DNA from: Winogradskyella aurantiaca
Lineage (GTDB): Bacteria; Bacteroidota; Bacteroidia; Flavobacteriales; Flavobacteriaceae
Direction: 5' to 3'
Length of the DNA stretch: 64,000 nucleotides
Assembly: GCF_003362725.1 (NCBI RefSeq)
Contig: NZ_QKTV01000005.1
Span: 62,001 to 126,000, forward strand
Both the position numbers and the translations under genes were made by a program. Below are positions 1 through 9,676 of this stretch, one piece after another. Each line of letters begins with the position of its first letter. The first letter of the stretch is position 1. The notes beneath the pieces are model-generated. The model searched no databases and was not told the DNA's origin. It was given only the letters and a program-made list of their open reading frames with translations.

Positions 1-2465
1 GTTTTGGACAAGAAACAGTTTCTTTAGATTACTATTTACCACAAGGAATTACTTATGACCAAAGTATTCCCACTCCTAAAAGTGTTATTGGACATGAGGT
101 TGGTGAATGGCACATAACTCACGATAAGTTGGTGCAGTACATGTATGCTCTTGCAAAAGTCTCGGATCGTATTTCCATAGAAAACAGAGGAAGTACTTTT
201 GAAGGTCGTCCATTACTGTTACTCACAATAACATCACCTGATAATCATACAAATATTGCTCAAATTCAAAAGGATCACATAGCGGCCACAAATGGAGAAT
301 TAACAAACTTTGAAGATCGCCCAAGTGTGGTATATCAAGGATTTTCAATACATGGCAATGAACCTAGTGGTGCCAATGCTGGATTAGCAGTAGCCTATTA
401 TTTAGCTGCTGCTGAAGGACCTGAGATAGAAGAACTGCTGAATAATATGGTTATTCTATTTGATCCATGCTATAACCCGGACGGCTTACAGCGTTTTGCT
501 TATTGGGCCAATACCAATAGAAGCATGAATCTCAATCCAGATCCCAATGATCGTGAATACAGTGAAGTTTGGCCTGGAGGAAGAACCAATCACTATTGGT
601 TCGATATGAATCGAGATTGGCTTCCTGTGCAACTTCCCGAGTCCAGAGCACGAATTAAATCCTTCCATAGTTGGCTACCCAACATTCTTACCGATCACCA
701 TGAGATGGGCACTAATTCAACGTTCTTTTTTCAACCTGGAATTCCATCAAGGACACATCCATTAACGCCAAAAATGAATCAGGAACTAACCAAGGCAATT
801 GGCCAGTACCATGTAAAGGCCTTAGATAAGATTGGATCGCTTTATTACAGTGAAGAAAGTTTTGATGATTTTTATTATGGTAAAGGATCAACCTTTCCTG
901 ATATTAATGGAAGTATTGGTATTTTATTTGAACAAGGAAGCTCTAGAGGTCATATTCAGGAAAGTATTAATGGCTTACTTACCTTTCCGTTTACCATACG
1001 AAATCAATTTACCACTGCCTTATCCACTCTAGAAGCTGGTCTTAGGTTAAAATCAGATCTTTTAGAATACCAGTTTAACTTCTACGAGAATGCAAGAAGT
1101 GAGGCAAATAAGGCTGGAAATAAGGCCTTGATCTTTGGTGATGAAAAAGATGCGGCAAAAACCTATCACCTTGCCGAAATTCTCAATCGACATCAAATAA
1201 AAATTCATGAGTTAAAGCAAGAAACCACCATTAATGGTAAAACCTACAAACCAAACTACAGTTATGTAGTGCCCAAAAATCAAAAGAACACAAGGTTAAT
1301 AAACGCTATGTTTGAAAAACGTACGACCTTTCAGGACAGTTTGTTTTATGATATCTCAGCATGGACCTTTCCACTAGCTTTTAATCTTGATTATTCCGAA
1401 ACCACTACCTCTGTAGCTGGTTCAGAAATAAAGGAATTGAGCAGAAAAACAAGTTCTGTATCTAGTAAAAGTAATTATGCCTATTTAATGGAATGGCATG
1501 AATACTACTCGCCTAAAGCAGTGTATGCTATTCTAAAAAAAGGTCTTAGAGCAAAGGTGAGCATGAAACAGTTCAAGTCTGGAGAGCTTACTTTTGATTA
1601 CGGAACCATCATGATTCCTGTTCAAAATCAAAAATTAAACTCTAATGACATTTTTACCGAACTCAATTCTATTGCTGAGGAAACTGGGGTGAAATTTAAT
1701 CCTGTTGGTACTGGCTATAATGAGGGTATTGATCTTGGCAGCAATAACTTTAGACCATTAGAGCTCCCTAAAATAGCCTTATTGGTAGGAAATGGCATTA
1801 CTTCCTACGATGCGGGTGAAATATGGCATCTCTTAGACACACGTTATGATATTCCAGTAACCAAATTGGATGTAAAAAACTTTAATCGAGCCGATCTGGA
1901 CAGGTATAATACCATAATCATGGTCAATAATTATTCGGCCTTATCAAAAAATCAATCCAAAAAACTAAAAGAATGGGTTGAAAACGGTGGAAGCTTAATT
2001 GCCTATAGAAATGCATTGCGTTGGCTAAAATCCAATGAGTTTTTTAAACCAGAATTTAAATCTTCTTCTTTAACGGCTAAAAATATCAGTTTTGAGGAAC
2101 GAGGAAATTTTAGAGGTGCCCAAGTTATAGGTGGTGCCATTTTTGAAGCAGAAATGGACCGTTCTCATCCGGTAAACTTTGGTTATAAGAATAATAAAAT
2201 AGCCATGTTTAGAAACACCACCTTATTTATGAAAGCTGATAAGAATAGTTACAACAATCCTATTAGATATTCAACAAACCCACTGCTTAGTGGTTACATA
2301 TCTAAACCCAATCTCGACAGCATAGCTAATAGTGTTCCCCTTAAAATAGCTGGTTTAGGCCGCGGGACTGTTATTGGCTTTACAGATAACACTAATTTCA
2401 GGGCCTTTTGGTATGGTACCAATAAGCTCCTTATGAATGCCATTTTCTTTAGAGAAGAATTCTGA
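1..2465 (+). CDS. M14 family zinc carboxypeptidase, 5' end outside window
   Basis: The reading frame is open from base 3, upstream of the first ATG at 129, so this is the 3' part of a larger gene. The protein has the M14 zinc-binding signature: HGNEPSG gives the H..E ligand pair and a later DHHEMG gives the likely third ligand. It probably removes C-terminal residues from peptides outside the cytoplasm. The last third (IALLVGNG..., then VENGGSLIAYR) looks like a class I glutamine-amidotransferase-like or DJ-1-like fold, a combination seen in large flavobacterial M14 proteins. The signal peptide must lie upstream of the window. The stop abuts that of the converging CsaA-like gene without a gap. 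The family call is firm; the substrate is unknown. Confidence 0.9.
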   Translation, partial: FGQETVSLDYYLPQGITYDQSIPTPKSVIGHEVGEWHITHDKLVQYMYALAKVSDRISIENRGSTFEGRPLLLLTITSPDNHTNIAQIQKDHIAATNGELTNFEDRPSVVYQGFSIHGNEPSGANAGLAVAYYLAAAEGPEIEELLNNMVILFDPCYNPDGLQRFAYWANTNRSMNLNPDPNDREYSEVWPGGRTNHYWFDMNRDWLPVQLPESRARIKSFHSWLPNILTDHHEMGTNSTFFFQPGIPSRTHPLTPKMNQELTKAIGQYHVKALDKIGSLYYSEESFDDFYYGKGSTFPDINGSIGILFEQGSSRGHIQESINGLLTFPFTIRNQFTTALSTLEAGLRLKSDLLEYQFNFYENARSEANKAGNKALIFGDEKDAAKTYHLAEILNRHQIKIHELKQETTINGKTYKPNYSYVVPKNQKNTRLINAMFEKRTTFQDSLFYDISAWTFPLAFNLDYSETTTSVAGSEIKELSRKTSSVSSKSNYAYLMEWHEYYSPKAVYAILKKGLRAKVSMKQFKSGELTFDYGTIMIPVQNQKLNSNDIFTELNSIAEETGVKFNPVGTGYNEGIDLGSNNFRPLELPKIALLVGNGITSYDAGEIWHLLDTRYDIPVTKLDVKNFNRADLDRYNTIIMVNNYSALSKNQSKKLKEWVENGGSLIAYRNALRWLKSNEFFKPEFKSSSLTAKNISFEERGNFRGAQVIGGAIFEAEMDRSHPVNFGYKNNKIAMFRNTTLFMKADKNSYNNPIRYSTNPLLSGYISKPNLDSIANSVPLKIAGLGRGTVIGFTDNTNFRAFWYGTNKLLMNAIFFREEF

Positions 2466-2798
2466 TTAGGAAACCTGAGCTCCATTTGAGACCCAGCTTT
2501 CAGGTTTTAAAAGAACAACATTGTCATTATCAACAGCACCCAGCACTAAACATTCGCTCATAAAATGAGCGATTTGTTTTTTGGGGAAATTTACAACAGC
2601 CAATACCTGACGGTTGAGTAAATCTTTTTTTTCGTACAATTTTGTAATCTGGGCTGAGGTTTTATTAATTCCTAAAGAACCAAAATCTATGTGCAATTGA
2701 TAAGCAGGTTGTCTAGCTTCAGGAAAATCATCAACTTGAATTACAGTGCCAATTCTTATATCAATTTTTTGAAAGTCTTCAAATGAGATTTGTGCCAT
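2466..2798 (-). CDS. csaA: CsaA-like tRNA-binding domain protein
   Basis: A 110-residue single-domain protein with the EMAP/tRNA-binding OB fold (opening FEDFQKIDIRIGTV, then NFPKKQIAHFMSECLVLGA), matching CsaA in length and motif order. CsaA is described as an export-related chaperone, and related domains bind tRNA. The ATG at 2798 is preferred over an upstream TTG at 2807 because it gives the usual MAQISFEDF opening. It begins 9 bases after the stop of the patatin gene on the same strand, so the two are probably co-transcribed. It is convergent with the M14 gene, with adjacent stop codons and no terminator between. Confidence 0.85.
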   Translation of the reverse strand: MAQISFEDFQKIDIRIGTVIQVDDFPEARQPAYQLHIDFGSLGINKTSAQITKLYEKKDLLNRQVLAVVNFPKKQIAHFMSECLVLGAVDNDNVVLLKPESWVSNGAQVS

Positions 2799-2807
2799 AA
2801 ATACCAA

Positions 2808-5123
2808 TTATTTCTGAAGATTAATATTAAGTCCAACACCAAAATACACTTCCAATCCGGCTCGAGCACTTACATAGGCCAAATCCAAGTTTACTGGTCC
2901 TAAAAGAGAATTATAAGAAAACGTAGTACCTAATGAATAAACAAAGCTTGTCTCAGCAGCTTCTTGCCAATTGTGATTGGCCTTAAAAATATTTTCAAAA
3001 AATTCATTTACATCATCAAATCCAACCACAGCACCATCAAAATATGGGGTAGCATAGAACTTTCTAAAGGGGCTAAGTTGGTAGCCTACAAAAACACGTG
3101 CAAATTGAGAAGTTAATAAATCTCCATTAGCCAAACCTTTAAATGTATAAGCGTAGCGTTTGTTTGGGGGCAACTGCCCTCCAAGTTGATAAAAATTAAG
3201 TTGGCCATAGTTGAAATATTCAAATTGATTTTGATTCAATTTGTCTTCAAAGGTCAATCCAACTGTACCTCGCAGAATAAAGGCATCATGATTTAAAGCA
3301 AATCGTTTTTCAGCATCAATGGTAAAACGGGTAATATTATTAGTTGACCCCTTAGCATTAAGATCGGTATTTTGTTGAAATTCAACATCCATATCATTGT
3401 GCAGAGCTCGTGAAACTCTTGCTATAAGATATGTACCTCTTGTTGGAAAGAAAACCTTATTAAAAGTGTTACGGATATAATAAGCTGATACATTAAAACT
3501 TTCATACTGAGCATTTCGCAAGTCGTAGACATTATTATTCACATCCGGACTAACTATTGGTTCGGCGCTTTGATAGTTGTGAGATACATCTAACCCAAAA
3601 TAATCTTTTAAAGGGTTAATATTACTGTTGATTTGTGCATATGCCTGAATGTATCTTGTCTTTAATAATTCACCCAAAAGGCCATTATCATAAAAGTTTT
3701 GCTTCAGGTTTTCAGTAAAAAACTGCAAGTTTAACCATTGCATGCGCTTGGTTCCAAAATGCTTCTGGTATTGTACCCGAAGCTTTGGCTGTTCAGCAAT
3801 ATCAATTCCAACTAATAGTCGCGATGCCTTTCCCAGGATGTTTCTTCCCGTATAGTTTAAAACCAACCCTACTCCTTGATAGGTATCATAATGTATGGAA
3901 CCCCCGATCTGATTATTGGCCTTTTCAATACCTGTAAACTCAACTTTAGTATAATTACTATTTCCAGTTGCTCGAAAAGTCATTTGCTCAAAAATCTCAG
4001 TCCCCATTGCTCTATCCACAGCCTCCTTAAGCTCCTCTATAGAATAGTCAACACCCGTTTCCAGGTCCATTCGCGCTTTAATAAAATCTAAATTATTTTT
4101 ACTAATTCCTTTATAATCTAGTGCATCAAAGCTCACTTTATCTGCAAAGTTCTTTTCGCGGGGAGTCGATTCAAATTGCTGTAAATATTCTGCTAATTCT
4201 TCAAGGTCTTTTCTACTTTGATTGGTTCCAATACGCCCTTGCTCATAAATCTCCCTAGCCTTAACAAAATCTTGGGTTGAATATGTTAAGTGCTCATTAT
4301 GGGTAATTAAAACACCACATAATTCTCGGTTCGAGTCAACTTTTAAACTACTGGTCAACATCGATGTTTGAAATAAAATCGCTGGTAAATTATCAAGCTT
4401 CTCTTCTGGCAACAATCCTTCACCAACATCACTACCAATTATTATATCGGCACCAAGTCGTTTTGCTACATCAGTTGGAAAATTATTCACCACCCCGCCA
4501 TCTACCAAAAGTGTCCCATTATGCTTAACAGGTTCAAATACTCCTGGTATAGATATACTGGCTCTAATCGCCGTACTCAAGGATCCACTGTCTAAAACCA
4601 CCTCTTTACCATGCACCAAATCAGTTGTAACGGCCCGAAAGGGGATATAATAATCGTCAAATTTATCAATCTTATAAACCGGATAAACTAATGAAGTTAA
4701 GAATTCACGAAGGTTCTGGTCCTTTATGAGCGCATTTTTAATTTTTGGTTGGCCTTTTACAATATCTAAGTTGACAGTATATCTGCGGTATTCCGATTTT
4801 TCGGCAACCTCAACATCAGTTAAAGATGTTTCTCCTGATAGAATTAAATCCCAATTGGCTTCTTGGGCAATTTTAGCAATACTATCGCCAGAATATCCAA
4901 TAGCATAAAGCCCTCCCACAGCAGAGCCCATACTTGTCCCAACAATAAGATCAGGAACAATACCTAGACTGTCTAAAGTTTGTAATAGAGGTACATGAGC
5001 AATTCCTTTTGCCCCGCCACCACTCAATACTAATGCCACCTTTGGTTTCTTTTGTTGAGCAAACATGAATTGAAAACTCAATAATGACACCATTAGAAAG
5101 CTACAAATGAGCCTTATCTGCAT
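2808..5123 (-). CDS. patatin-like phospholipase with C-terminal Omp85-type barrel
   Basis: About 771 residues. The ATG at 5123 gives a clear signal peptide ending near FAQ; an upstream TTG at 5174 would bury it. The N-terminal half is a patatin domain with the oxyanion glycines SGGGAKG (34-40), nucleophile Ser64 in GTSMG and catalytic Asp208 in DGG. A POTRA-like segment follows, and the C-terminal half has the alternating aromatic strands of a 16-stranded Omp85/BamA-like barrel. This is the type Vd autotransporter layout of PlpD, although many Bacteroidota members may keep the enzyme in the periplasm. Predicted role: outer-membrane lipid acyl hydrolase. Substrate unknown. Confidence 0.9.
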   Translation of the reverse strand: MQIRLICSFLMVSLLSFQFMFAQQKKPKVALVLSGGGAKGIAHVPLLQTLDSLGIVPDLIVGTSMGSAVGGLYAIGYSGDSIAKIAQEANWDLILSGETSLTDVEVAEKSEYRRYTVNLDIVKGQPKIKNALIKDQNLREFLTSLVYPVYKIDKFDDYYIPFRAVTTDLVHGKEVVLDSGSLSTAIRASISIPGVFEPVKHNGTLLVDGGVVNNFPTDVAKRLGADIIIGSDVGEGLLPEEKLDNLPAILFQTSMLTSSLKVDSNRELCGVLITHNEHLTYSTQDFVKAREIYEQGRIGTNQSRKDLEELAEYLQQFESTPREKNFADKVSFDALDYKGISKNNLDFIKARMDLETGVDYSIEELKEAVDRAMGTEIFEQMTFRATGNSNYTKVEFTGIEKANNQIGGSIHYDTYQGVGLVLNYTGRNILGKASRLLVGIDIAEQPKLRVQYQKHFGTKRMQWLNLQFFTENLKQNFYDNGLLGELLKTRYIQAYAQINSNINPLKDYFGLDVSHNYQSAEPIVSPDVNNNVYDLRNAQYESFNVSAYYIRNTFNKVFFPTRGTYLIARVSRALHNDMDVEFQQNTDLNAKGSTNNITRFTIDAEKRFALNHDAFILRGTVGLTFEDKLNQNQFEYFNYGQLNFYQLGGQLPPNKRYAYTFKGLANGDLLTSQFARVFVGYQLSPFRKFYATPYFDGAVVGFDDVNEFFENIFKANHNWQEAAETSFVYSLGTTFSYNSLLGPVNLDLAYVSARAGLEVYFGVGLNINLQK

Positions 5124-5240
5124 AAGTGAAGAAATTTTATTACAAAGTAAAACTTTATAACGTATTGAAATCAAAATAATAAAATCAATATTATCTGGAT
5201 CAGTGAAGATTGGTTAATTTTAATTTTTAAAGACAATATA

Positions 5241-5801
5241 ATGGCACTTACCCCCTCAAATATGATGGATCTTGGCACAGAAGCTCCAGAATTCAATTTA
5301 CTTAATGTCCTAACAAACGAGACTAATTCATTAAGTGACCTAAAAGGAAGTAGGGCTACCTTGATCATGTTTATTTGCAATCATTGTCCCTTTGTGAAAC
5401 ACATTAATAACGAATTGTCCAACATTGGCAAAGATTACCAATCTTCTGGAGTTAATCTGATAGCAATTTCAAGTAATGATATTGTAAATTACCCCGATGA
5501 TGCCCCTCACAAATTAGCTGCTCAGGCAAATGAATTTGACTTTGTATTCCCATATTTATTCGATGCAACTCAAGAGGTAGCAAGAGCGTATGATGCTGCA
5601 TGTACGCCTGATTTTTTTCTATTTGACCATCAACTTAAACTCCAATACCGAGGGCAACTAGACGACTCAAGGCCCGGGAATGGCATTCCTGTTAGTGGTC
5701 GGGATCTTCGTAACGCTATTAAAGCTCTTATTGAGGGTTCACAACCTACTACAGTACAAAAGCCAAGTATTGGTTGTAATATAAAATGGAAGACAACATA
5801 A
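5241..5801 (+). CDS. thioredoxin-like (peroxiredoxin-like) family protein
   Basis: A 186-residue protein with an AhpC/TSA-thioredoxin fold: opening GTEAPEFNL, then FICNHCPFVKH with a CxxC pair, and a later ACTPDFFLFD cis-proline segment. This matches the PRX-like1 group of thiol-disulfide proteins. There is no signal peptide, so it is probably cytoplasmic. The ATG at 5241 follows an A/T-rich leader. It is divergent from the patatin gene and ends in a strong bidirectional terminator shared with tonB. Function as a reductase or peroxidase is inferred from the motif only. Confidence 0.85.
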   Translation: MALTPSNMMDLGTEAPEFNLLNVLTNETNSLSDLKGSRATLIMFICNHCPFVKHINNELSNIGKDYQSSGVNLIAISSNDIVNYPDDAPHKLAAQANEFDFVFPYLFDATQEVARAYDAACTPDFFLFDHQLKLQYRGQLDDSRPGNGIPVSGRDLRNAIKALIEGSQPTTVQKPSIGCNIKWKTT

Positions 5802-5832
5802 AAAAGGCCTTAGAAACTTCTAAGGCCTTTTC
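5801..5832. terminator. bidirectional intrinsic terminator
   Basis: A near-perfect inverted repeat (AAAAGGCCTTAGAA pairing with TTCTAAGGCCTTTT) flanked by A and T runs, just after the thioredoxin-like stop and before the converging tonB stop. It should stop transcription from both sides. Confidence 0.85.
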
Positions 5833-5859
5833 ATCAAATTAGATTAGATACATAACCGA

Positions 5860-6585
5860 CTATTGTTCTCTTAGCTGGAAATTAATAGGTAAGCTATAAG
5901 GCACACCAACCGGTTTATTTCTTTGTTTTCCAGGCTCCATTTTAGGTAATTTAGAGATGATGCGCTCTGCTTCTACCTCTAACATTCGGTCTGGACCCCG
6001 ACTTTGTATTCTTGAAACGTTTCCATTTTTATCAATTAAGAAGAATACAAATACTTTTCCTTTGATCCCCATTTCGGCTGCTACTTCAGGATATCTGAAA
6101 TTCTTTTGAAGGTGTTCTTGCATCTTCCTTTGGAAACAAGCTCTTAATTGATCATTATTTCCTTTACATCCAGGGAAAACAGGAACACTTTCAATCACTG
6201 CAAAGGGCACCTCTATATCCTCTTCTACTTCTTCTACCTCTACATCTTCAACAGCCACAACTCGCTCTTCTATAGCATCATCCTGGGTGATTTCAGTACT
6301 TTCAATTGCGGTTTCCTCTATTTCCTCAACGTCCTCTACAATGGTGATTGCTTCAGTAACAACTACTTTTGGTGGTGGCGGAGGCGGAAGTTCTATGTTA
6401 GTTATAGGAATATCCTCCTCAATCTGATCAGCCATCATCAAAATATCCATTTGAGTATCTGTTCTTTCGTAAGTCTTATGTTCAAGTCCAAAGTATGTTA
6501 GGACTAACATTACGTTTAAGCCAACAGCAAAATAAAGACTGCTGTTTCGACCTACATCGGCTTTTGGGTTCTTTTTGACTTCCAT
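5860..6585 (-). CDS. tonB: energy transducer TonB
   Basis: A 241-residue protein with a short basic N-terminus, one membrane helix at about 17-35, a PPPPPPK run near residue 67, an unusually acidic E/D/V-rich periplasmic linker (about 75-150) and a C-terminal TonB domain (YPEVAAEMGIKGKVFV and later LPKMEPGKQRNKPV). It carries proton-motive energy from ExbB/ExbD to outer-membrane receptors. It lies 92 bases downstream of a TonB-dependent receptor on the same strand. The acidic linker differs from the Pro/Lys-rich linker of enterobacterial TonB. Confidence 0.88.
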   Translation of the reverse strand: MEVKKNPKADVGRNSSLYFAVGLNVMLVLTYFGLEHKTYERTDTQMDILMMADQIEEDIPITNIELPPPPPPKVVVTEAITIVEDVEEIEETAIESTEITQDDAIEERVVAVEDVEVEEVEEDIEVPFAVIESVPVFPGCKGNNDQLRACFQRKMQEHLQKNFRYPEVAAEMGIKGKVFVFFLIDKNGNVSRIQSRGPDRMLEVEAERIISKLPKMEPGKQRNKPVGVPYSLPINFQLREQ

Positions 6586-6677
6586 GACGCATAATTTTAT
6601 AATATAAAGCTAACACCATCACAGGAGAAAAAGAATGATATAAATCATGTTTAAAAAATTGTTAATTCTTTTAACAT

Positions 6678-8828
6678 TTATAGATTATTAAGTTGATTGT
6701 CGGTTCCTCGTTCACTAATAGTCCAAAAGAATCCAATAAAAAAGAATTGATCTGCGGCAGGCAATAGAGGTCGTCTTGCAAATACACCATTGTCATCCGG
6801 TGTGTTGGCATACTGATAGCCATTGATGTTTTTAAATCCTAATACATTATTAACCGAGAAGTAAAGGATTTTTTGCTGACTTATTAGGTAGGCCCAATTA
6901 AGGCTTAAACTATTAAAATTTTTTGTTCGTTCTGTTAAAAAGCCACCTTTATTTGGATCTGTATAGGGTCTTCCGGACGAAAATCCATATGCCAAGCCTA
7001 ATTGACTTTTTAAGCCATCAATCCAATATTTTCCAACAACAGATAAATTATGTTTTGTGGCAAAATTGGGTTGTGCAGCCATCGGGAAGTTTAGATGATC
7101 GCGTTGGGTATCCAGATAAGAGTAACTTACCCAATAGTCCAGATTATCAATACCAGTATTATCACGCCAAAACAGATCAAGCCCCTGTGCATAGGCATAA
7201 CCTGTTGAGTTAAAATCAGAATCAAAAGAAGCAAATTCCGTGTCGTACTTAACCAGATAATCATAGTTCTTACGATATAACTCAGCTCTCAATAGCTTAC
7301 CATTATTCACATATTGATAATTAAAAATAAAATGCTGTGTATATTGAGGTCTCAGGTTTTGTTCAAATTTTAAAATGGCTGAACTAGGATTTTGATAAAA
7401 ATCACCATAGGCTAAAGACAATTGTCCATTCGTTGATATTTTATATGCCAAGGACAGGCGCGGTGATACATTAAAACTTTTAAATATGTTGCTATACTCT
7501 CCCCGCAATCCAGCTTTTAAGGCGAAATTCTTAGAAAAAATAAAATCGGCCTCAGAATAAACTGTAGAAATTGGATTCTGGTAACCATAGGTGTCCTGGA
7601 AAAAATCGTTTTCAAAATCCTCTTCAAAATCGGTTAGAAACTGTTCCAATCCAAAACTTAATTTAAAACGACTATTGAATCGTTTTCTCAATTTCAGTTT
7701 CAAATGGGTAGAGTTTTCTGTATCCTTTATAGAATTCTCAATAACATTGACCTTAGTTCTGGCATATGTATAGCTCAAACCCGTATCAATGCTCCAATTA
7801 TAATTAAGAATTCCTTTATAAGACGTATTCAAATAGAAGTTTTGATTATTGAGTTTGTAGCGTATGCCCTCCTCGATATTAATATCTTCTTGAGTCAATT
7901 CAAATCTTGTTACGTCAAACGCTCCGTAAAACTTGAGCAAACCCTTATTGAATTTCTGTCTAAATACAGCCTCACCTTGAGCTCCTTCAAAAGGTCTATG
8001 CCAATTATTTCTATCTTCAAAAACAGCTAAATATGGTGCTAGATTAATGTAATTAACATTTACACTGAGCGAATTGTTTTCCCATTTTTGGGTATTACCA
8101 ACATTAGCACCGACGGTCATAATGCCTATATCCGTTTTATTTTGATCTGGTTCGTTAACTGTATTCAATAATAAGACTGAAGATAAGGCTTGACCAAACT
8201 CTGCGCTGTAACCACCTGTTGAAAATGTAATCCCATCAAACAGAAATGGGGAATACCTACCCCTGGTAGGAATGTTATTGGTTGTAGGGGTGTATGGAGT
8301 AAACACACGAATTCCGTCTATAAATATCTGTGTTTCATCGGCCGATCCACCGCGTACGAACAACCTACCATCTTCTGCTACATTTGATGTGCCGGGAAGT
8401 GTTTGTAAAGCTCCAACAAAATCCCCCAGTGCACTGGCCGTTGTAACCACATCTAAAGGCTTTAATACTGAAACCTTGCTATTATCATTGGCCTCAAAGG
8501 ACCCAGCAGAAATTACAACCGTATCTAAACTATTAACATCTTCTCGTAAAATGATGTTGAGTTTATTGAGTTGGGACACCTCATTAGTAATGGTTTGAGT
8601 CTCATATGACAAAAAAGACACCACTAGAGAATGTACCCCCTTCTCCATAGTTGAGAACTCAAATTGCCCATTTGCTTTTGAGGTAGCCCCATCGTAGGTT
8701 CCATCAAGATATATATTGGCACCTTCAATAGGATCATTATTCTTATCGTGCACAAACCCTGTGATGACAGTTTGTGATAAACCTAAATAACAATTTAACG
8801 CGGCCAAAAAGAGGATTATTCTTTTCAT
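6678..8828 (-). CDS. TonB-dependent receptor with CarboxypepD_reg-like domain
   Basis: About 716 residues. The ATG at 8828 gives the signal peptide (MKRIILFLAALNCYLGLSQ); a TTG at 8861 is rejected. The first 80 mature residues form a carboxypeptidase regulatory-like beta sandwich (TGFVHDKNNDPIEGANIYLDG), followed by a plug domain (DFVGALQTLPGTSNVAEDGRL then FVRGGSADETQIFIDGI) and a beta-barrel. No SusD-like partner is adjacent, so it is not an obvious polysaccharide-locus pair. tonB lies directly downstream. The ligand cannot be predicted. Confidence 0.9.
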   Translation of the reverse strand: MKRIILFLAALNCYLGLSQTVITGFVHDKNNDPIEGANIYLDGTYDGATSKANGQFEFSTMEKGVHSLVVSFLSYETQTITNEVSQLNKLNIILREDVNSLDTVVISAGSFEANDNSKVSVLKPLDVVTTASALGDFVGALQTLPGTSNVAEDGRLFVRGGSADETQIFIDGIRVFTPYTPTTNNIPTRGRYSPFLFDGITFSTGGYSAEFGQALSSVLLLNTVNEPDQNKTDIGIMTVGANVGNTQKWENNSLSVNVNYINLAPYLAVFEDRNNWHRPFEGAQGEAVFRQKFNKGLLKFYGAFDVTRFELTQEDINIEEGIRYKLNNQNFYLNTSYKGILNYNWSIDTGLSYTYARTKVNVIENSIKDTENSTHLKLKLRKRFNSRFKLSFGLEQFLTDFEEDFENDFFQDTYGYQNPISTVYSEADFIFSKNFALKAGLRGEYSNIFKSFNVSPRLSLAYKISTNGQLSLAYGDFYQNPSSAILKFEQNLRPQYTQHFIFNYQYVNNGKLLRAELYRKNYDYLVKYDTEFASFDSDFNSTGYAYAQGLDLFWRDNTGIDNLDYWVSYSYLDTQRDHLNFPMAAQPNFATKHNLSVVGKYWIDGLKSQLGLAYGFSSGRPYTDPNKGGFLTERTKNFNSLSLNWAYLISQQKILYFSVNNVLGFKNINGYQYANTPDDNGVFARRPLLPAADQFFFIGFFWTISERGTDNQLNNL

Positions 8829-8930
8829 AATGATTTGCTGTTCGTTTTTTTGATGATACAAACATCTTATGCTTCAAAAACAATCGAAAGTCTTAGTGAC
8901 CGAACTGTAATATTTAAGTTCTGAATTGAA

Positions 8931-8938
8931 TATATTTG
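8931..8938 (+). promoter_or_regulatory. candidate -7 element for YhhN gene
   Basis: TATATTTG matches the Bacteroidota -7 consensus TAnnTTTG and lies 18 bases before the ATG at 8957. No TTG at -33 spacing is seen, so the match is only partial. Confidence 0.4.
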
Positions 8939-8956
8939 AGTTCTATCTTATTTATC

Positions 8957-9643
8957 ATGTTAAATCCCACCTTGAAAAAGTTCTCCATTATTTATGTTGT
9001 TATTGTCATTATTGAATTGATAACAGCTCATATTTCCCAATTAGAGTTTGCACATTATATCGCCAAACCAGCTATTGTGTTTTCGCTCATAATGTTGGTA
9101 GCCAATCAAGGGCAGCACTTAAAAATCACGCACCGATTTCTCCTTTTAATGGCTTTAGGTCTATCTGTGACCGGTGATATTCTATTAATGTTTGTACCAC
9201 GATCTGAATGGTTTTTCATTTTTGGACTTATTGCCTTCCTTTTAGGACATATTTGTTACCTCATTCTTTTTTTTAGACAGCGACATAAAAAAACTAAGCC
9301 CTTTCTAGCGATAATTTGTTTGTACTTATATTCCTTATTATTTGGATATGTTATTGCAGATTCATTAGGGGACATGTTATACCCTGTAATTCTGTACGAG
9401 ATTGTAATTTTACTAATGGCGTCTGCGGCATTTTTAAGAAAATTTGCAGTGTCTAAGCTCAGTTACTTGCTTGTGGTCTTTGGAGCTATTAGTTTTCTGC
9501 TTTCTGACAGTATCCTTGCAGTTAACAAATTCTATATGACCATTCCTTTAAGCGGTATTTGGATTATGGTTTCTTATGCCTTAGCTCAATATCTTATTGT
9601 TCTTGGAATTTTGAATTCAAATTCTGTAACATCCAATAACTAA
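8957..9643 (+). CDS. YhhN family membrane protein (lysoplasmalogenase-like)
   Basis: A 228-residue protein of about eight membrane helices with the YhhN conserved features: LGLSVTGDILLMF in the third helix region, FLLGHICYL, and FLLSDSILAVNKF. Animal TMEM86 members of this family hydrolyse the vinyl ether bond of lysoplasmalogens; the bacterial role is unclear. The ATG at 8957 is chosen over a TTG at 8936 because the TTG overlaps the candidate -7 promoter element. Divergent from the TonB receptor and 33 bases upstream of the ECF sigma gene. Confidence 0.85.
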   Translation: MLNPTLKKFSIIYVVIVIIELITAHISQLEFAHYIAKPAIVFSLIMLVANQGQHLKITHRFLLLMALGLSVTGDILLMFVPRSEWFFIFGLIAFLLGHICYLILFFRQRHKKTKPFLAIICLYLYSLLFGYVIADSLGDMLYPVILYEIVILLMASAAFLRKFAVSKLSYLLVVFGAISFLLSDSILAVNKFYMTIPLSGIWIMVSYALAQYLIVLGILNSNSVTSNN

Positions 9644-9676
9644 TCGCTACTTATAAGCCGTTAAACCAACCAACTA

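Noticed and set aside
6148-6501. 117-codon plus-strand frame opposite tonB
   Set aside because: Its Phe/Tyr/Asn-rich product is the complement of the Glu/Asp-rich TonB linker, with no family features.
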